Source: Aquimonas sp044377145 (lineage in GTDB: Bacteria > Pseudomonadota > Gammaproteobacteria > Xanthomonadales > Xanthomonadaceae). Taken from it: a DNA stretch of 64,000 bases. The notes beneath the pieces were generated by a model. The model saw only the letters and a list, made by a program, of their open reading frames with translations, was not told where the DNA came from and made no database searches. Positions 62,213 to 64,000 of this stretch are shown piece by piece (positions within the stretch are counted from its first letter, which is position 1; each line of letters starts with the position of its first letter). The stretch covers positions 1 through 64,000 of the forward strand of contig NZ_JBILJQ010000009.1 in assembly GCF_044377145.1 (NCBI RefSeq), in the 5' to 3' direction. The position numbers were made by a program, and so were the translations under genes.

Positions 62213-63181
62213 TCAGTGCGCTTCGGCGTCGAGAAATTTTTCCGCGTCCAGCGCCGCCATGCAGCCGAAGCCGGCGGACGTGATCGCCTGCCGATAGACC
62301 TGATCGGCGACATCGCCCGCAGCGAACACACCCGGCACCGAGGTCGCCGTCGCGCCGCCTTCGATACCGCTCTTGATCACCAGGTAGCCGTTCTTCATGT
62401 CGAGCTGGCCATCGAACAGCTGGGTGTTGGGTGCGTGACCGATAGCCACGAACACGCCGGTCAGGGCCAGATCGCGTGCCACGCCGGTATCGCGGCTTTT
62501 GATGCGCAGACCTGTGATGCCGCTGTTGTCGCCCAGGAACTCTTCAACCTCGTGGTTCCAGACGATCTCGACCTTGCCCGCCTTCTCCTTGGCGAACAGC
62601 TTGTCCTGCAGGATCTTCTCGGCGCGGAACTTGTCACGGCGATGCACCACCGTGACCTTGCGGCAGATGTTCGACAGGTACAGGGCTTCCTCAACGGCCG
62701 TGTTGCCGCCGCCGATCACCGCGACATCCTGATCGCGGAAGAAGAAGCCATCGCAGGTCGCGCAGGCCGACACGCCGCGTCCCTTGAAGGCGTCCTCAGA
62801 CGGCAGGCCCAGGTACTTGGCGGTGGCGCCGGTGGAGATGATCAGCGCATCGCAGGTGTAGACGCCGCTGTCACCGGTCAGGGTGAAGGGGCGCTTGGAG
62901 AGGTCGGCGACGTTGATGTGGTCGAACACGATCTCGGTTTCAAAGCGCTCCGCATGCGCCTGCATACGTGCCATCAGATCGGGGCCGAGCAGACCATGCG
63001 CATCACCGGGCCAGTTGTCGACTTCGGTGGTGGTCATCAATTGGCCGCCCTGCTGCAGCCCCGTGACCAGAACCGGTTTGAGGTTGGCGCGCGCCGCGTA
63101 TACGGCGGCGGTGTAGCCCGCAGGCCCGGAGCCGAGAATCAGCAGCTCACAGTGGCGGGTGGGCAGGGTGCGTGCGGTCAT
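62213..63181 (-). CDS. trxB: Thioredoxin reductase
   Basis: 322 residues, usual length. FAD site GSGPAGYTAAVYAARA (17-32), redox pair Cys140/Cys143 in SACATCDG, and NADPH motif GGGNTAVEEAL. It reduces thioredoxin. The ATG at 63181 starts MTARTLPTRH; an upstream frame of 44 codons has no homology. Divergent from ftsK across 201 bases. Confidence 0.96.
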   Translation of the reverse strand: MTARTLPTRHCELLILGSGPAGYTAAVYAARANLKPVLVTGLQQGGQLMTTTEVDNWPGDAHGLLGPDLMARMQAHAERFETEIVFDHINVADLSKRPFTLTGDSGVYTCDALIISTGATAKYLGLPSEDAFKGRGVSACATCDGFFFRDQDVAVIGGGNTAVEEALYLSNICRKVTVVHRRDKFRAEKILQDKLFAKEKAGKVEIVWNHEVEEFLGDNSGITGLRIKSRDTGVARDLALTGVFVAIGHAPNTQLFDGQLDMKNGYLVIKSGIEGGATATSVPGVFAAGDVADQVYRQAITSAGFGCMAALDAEKFLDAEAH

Positions 63182-63382
63182 CGGAGATCTCCGCCGCGTC
63201 GGCGGCTTTGGCTGGTAGGGGACGTCTTGCAAGTCGGCAAGGATGGGGGCTGGGCTCGGAGCGTTCAAGCCGCGGAGCGCGGGAAAGGCGACCGGCGCAT
63301 GCTTGCGCAGCATCCCGTACGGCGGACGAAGCCCGTGTAGAATCAGCGCTCAAGCGTAGGTTGATAAAGGACTTTCGAGCCC

Positions 63383-64000
63383 GTGGCGCGTGCTAAAGAC
63401 GAGAATCGAAAGCCGGTGATTGCCGAAACCCGCGGCGGCCTGTGGCGCGAGGCGCTGGTGCTCGCGCTGGCCCCTGTGCTCCTGTATCTGCTGGCTTGCC
63501 TGTGGACCTGGAGCCCGCAGGACCCGGGCTGGTCGCGGATCGGCGAAGTGACCGGTGAAATCCGTAACTTCGGCGGTCTGGCCGGGGCCAAGTTCTCCGA
63601 CATGGTGCTGTCGTTCTTTGGCCTGACCGCCTATGCGCTGCCGATCCTGATGGGGCTGGTTGCGGTGGTCGCCCTGCGTTCGAAAGCGGCTGACGAAGAA
63701 ACTCCGCTGACGCCCGCCCTGCGCCTGATCGGTGTGGTGTTGTTCCTGGTATCCAGCGCTGCGGTTGCGGCGCTCAACTACGGCGCGTTCGCGAGCGAGC
63801 TGCCGATGGGCGCGGGCGGTGTGCTCGGCGGTCTGATCAGCACCTGGCTCACTCGCGGAATCGGCCTGCTCGGCGCCAGCCTTCTGCTGCTGACCCTGCT
63901 GCTGATCTCGATAACCTTGGCCACCGGACTGTCCTGGCTGGCACTGATGGATCGGCTGGGCAGTGCGGTGCTCTGGCTCGCCGAGCGTGGGCGCAAGCAG
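63383..64000 (+). CDS. ftsK: DNA translocase FtsK, N-terminal part (cut by window end)
   Basis: 206 residues are visible, beginning with GTG at 63383 after AAAGGA. Four or five membrane spans (for example ALVLALAPVLLYLLACLWTW, ALPILMGLVAVVAL) and the loop SPQDPGWSR are the FtsK membrane domain. The linker and motor domains lie beyond the window. FtsK links division to chromosome segregation and XerCD. Next to trxB as in Xanthomonas. Confidence 0.95.
   Translation, partial: MARAKDENRKPVIAETRGGLWREALVLALAPVLLYLLACLWTWSPQDPGWSRIGEVTGEIRNFGGLAGAKFSDMVLSFFGLTAYALPILMGLVAVVALRSKAADEETPLTPALRLIGVVLFLVSSAAVAALNYGAFASELPMGAGGVLGGLISTWLTRGIGLLGASLLLLTLLLISITLATGLSWLALMDRLGSAVLWLAERGRKQ

Noticed and set aside
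62216..63340. 374-residue plus-strand frame across trxB
   Set aside because: It is a shadow of trxB with no motif of its own.

Overview
The window looks like a chromosome segment of a G+C-rich gammaproteobacterium of the order Lysobacterales (Xanthomonadales). The evidence is the gene neighbourhood: clpS-clpA ... infA-aat-trxB-ftsK, miaB/phoH/ybeY, recA-recX, hflD-mnmA, a short NAD-type isocitrate dehydrogenase, and an LPS locus resembling the wxc/rml clusters of Xanthomonas. Genus cannot be fixed from the sequence. No transposase, integrase, phage gene, CRISPR array or rRNA operon was seen.

Region 1 (1-6.5 kb): tRNA-Val(CAC) with its terminator, an HcaT-like MFS transporter, a secreted protein of unknown family, and a translationally coupled pair of membrane proteins, the second probably a GT-C glycosyltransferase.

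Region 2 (6.4-29.4 kb) is a surface-polysaccharide locus. A minus-strand trio (GT4, DUF2304 protein, GT2) is divergent from a long plus-strand run: the ABC exporter wzm-wzt, a DUF4214/coiled-coil/methyltransferase protein, a GT4, rmd and gmd (GDP-D-rhamnose), and a tandem double GT4. This has the layout of an ABC-transporter-dependent D-rhamnan O-antigen locus. It continues into a visibly A+T-richer part with a large membrane protein, a fused acetyltransferase/3,4-ketoisomerase (WxcM/FdtD type) and GtrA. Converging from the other side on the minus strand are rmlB-rmlA-rmlC, a lipoprotein, manC, an FdtB-type aminotransferase and GtrB. Together these could make dTDP-Fuc3NAc and attach it to the O-chain in the periplasm. 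rmlD is absent from this window.

Region 3 (29.5-45 kb) mixes housekeeping genes (ybeY, phoH, miaB, pncC/cinA, recA, recX, icd) with accessory ones: a CSLREA/beta-helix secreted protein, lipoproteins, an ECF sigma factor next to a Ser/Thr kinase, an arsR-arsH pair, a lone PIN-domain protein and a lipocalin.

Region 4 (45-50 kb) holds a compact sigma factor/anti-sigma-like/two HEAT-repeat-protein operon, an M14-type peptidase-like protein and a dodecin.

Region 5 (50.4-64 kb): hflD-mnmA-Nudix facing clpS-clpA, then two secreted proteins (a five-haem cytochrome and a large protein ending in a DGFE tail) sitting between clpA and infA, followed by infA, a FemAB-like acyltransferase with aat, trxB, and the 5' end of ftsK. 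Two unrelated secreted proteins in the window end in nearly the same nine residues, [LV]F[AS]DGFE[ST]P, which may be a sorting tag. Many neighbours overlap by ATGA or GTGA, showing tight translational coupling.
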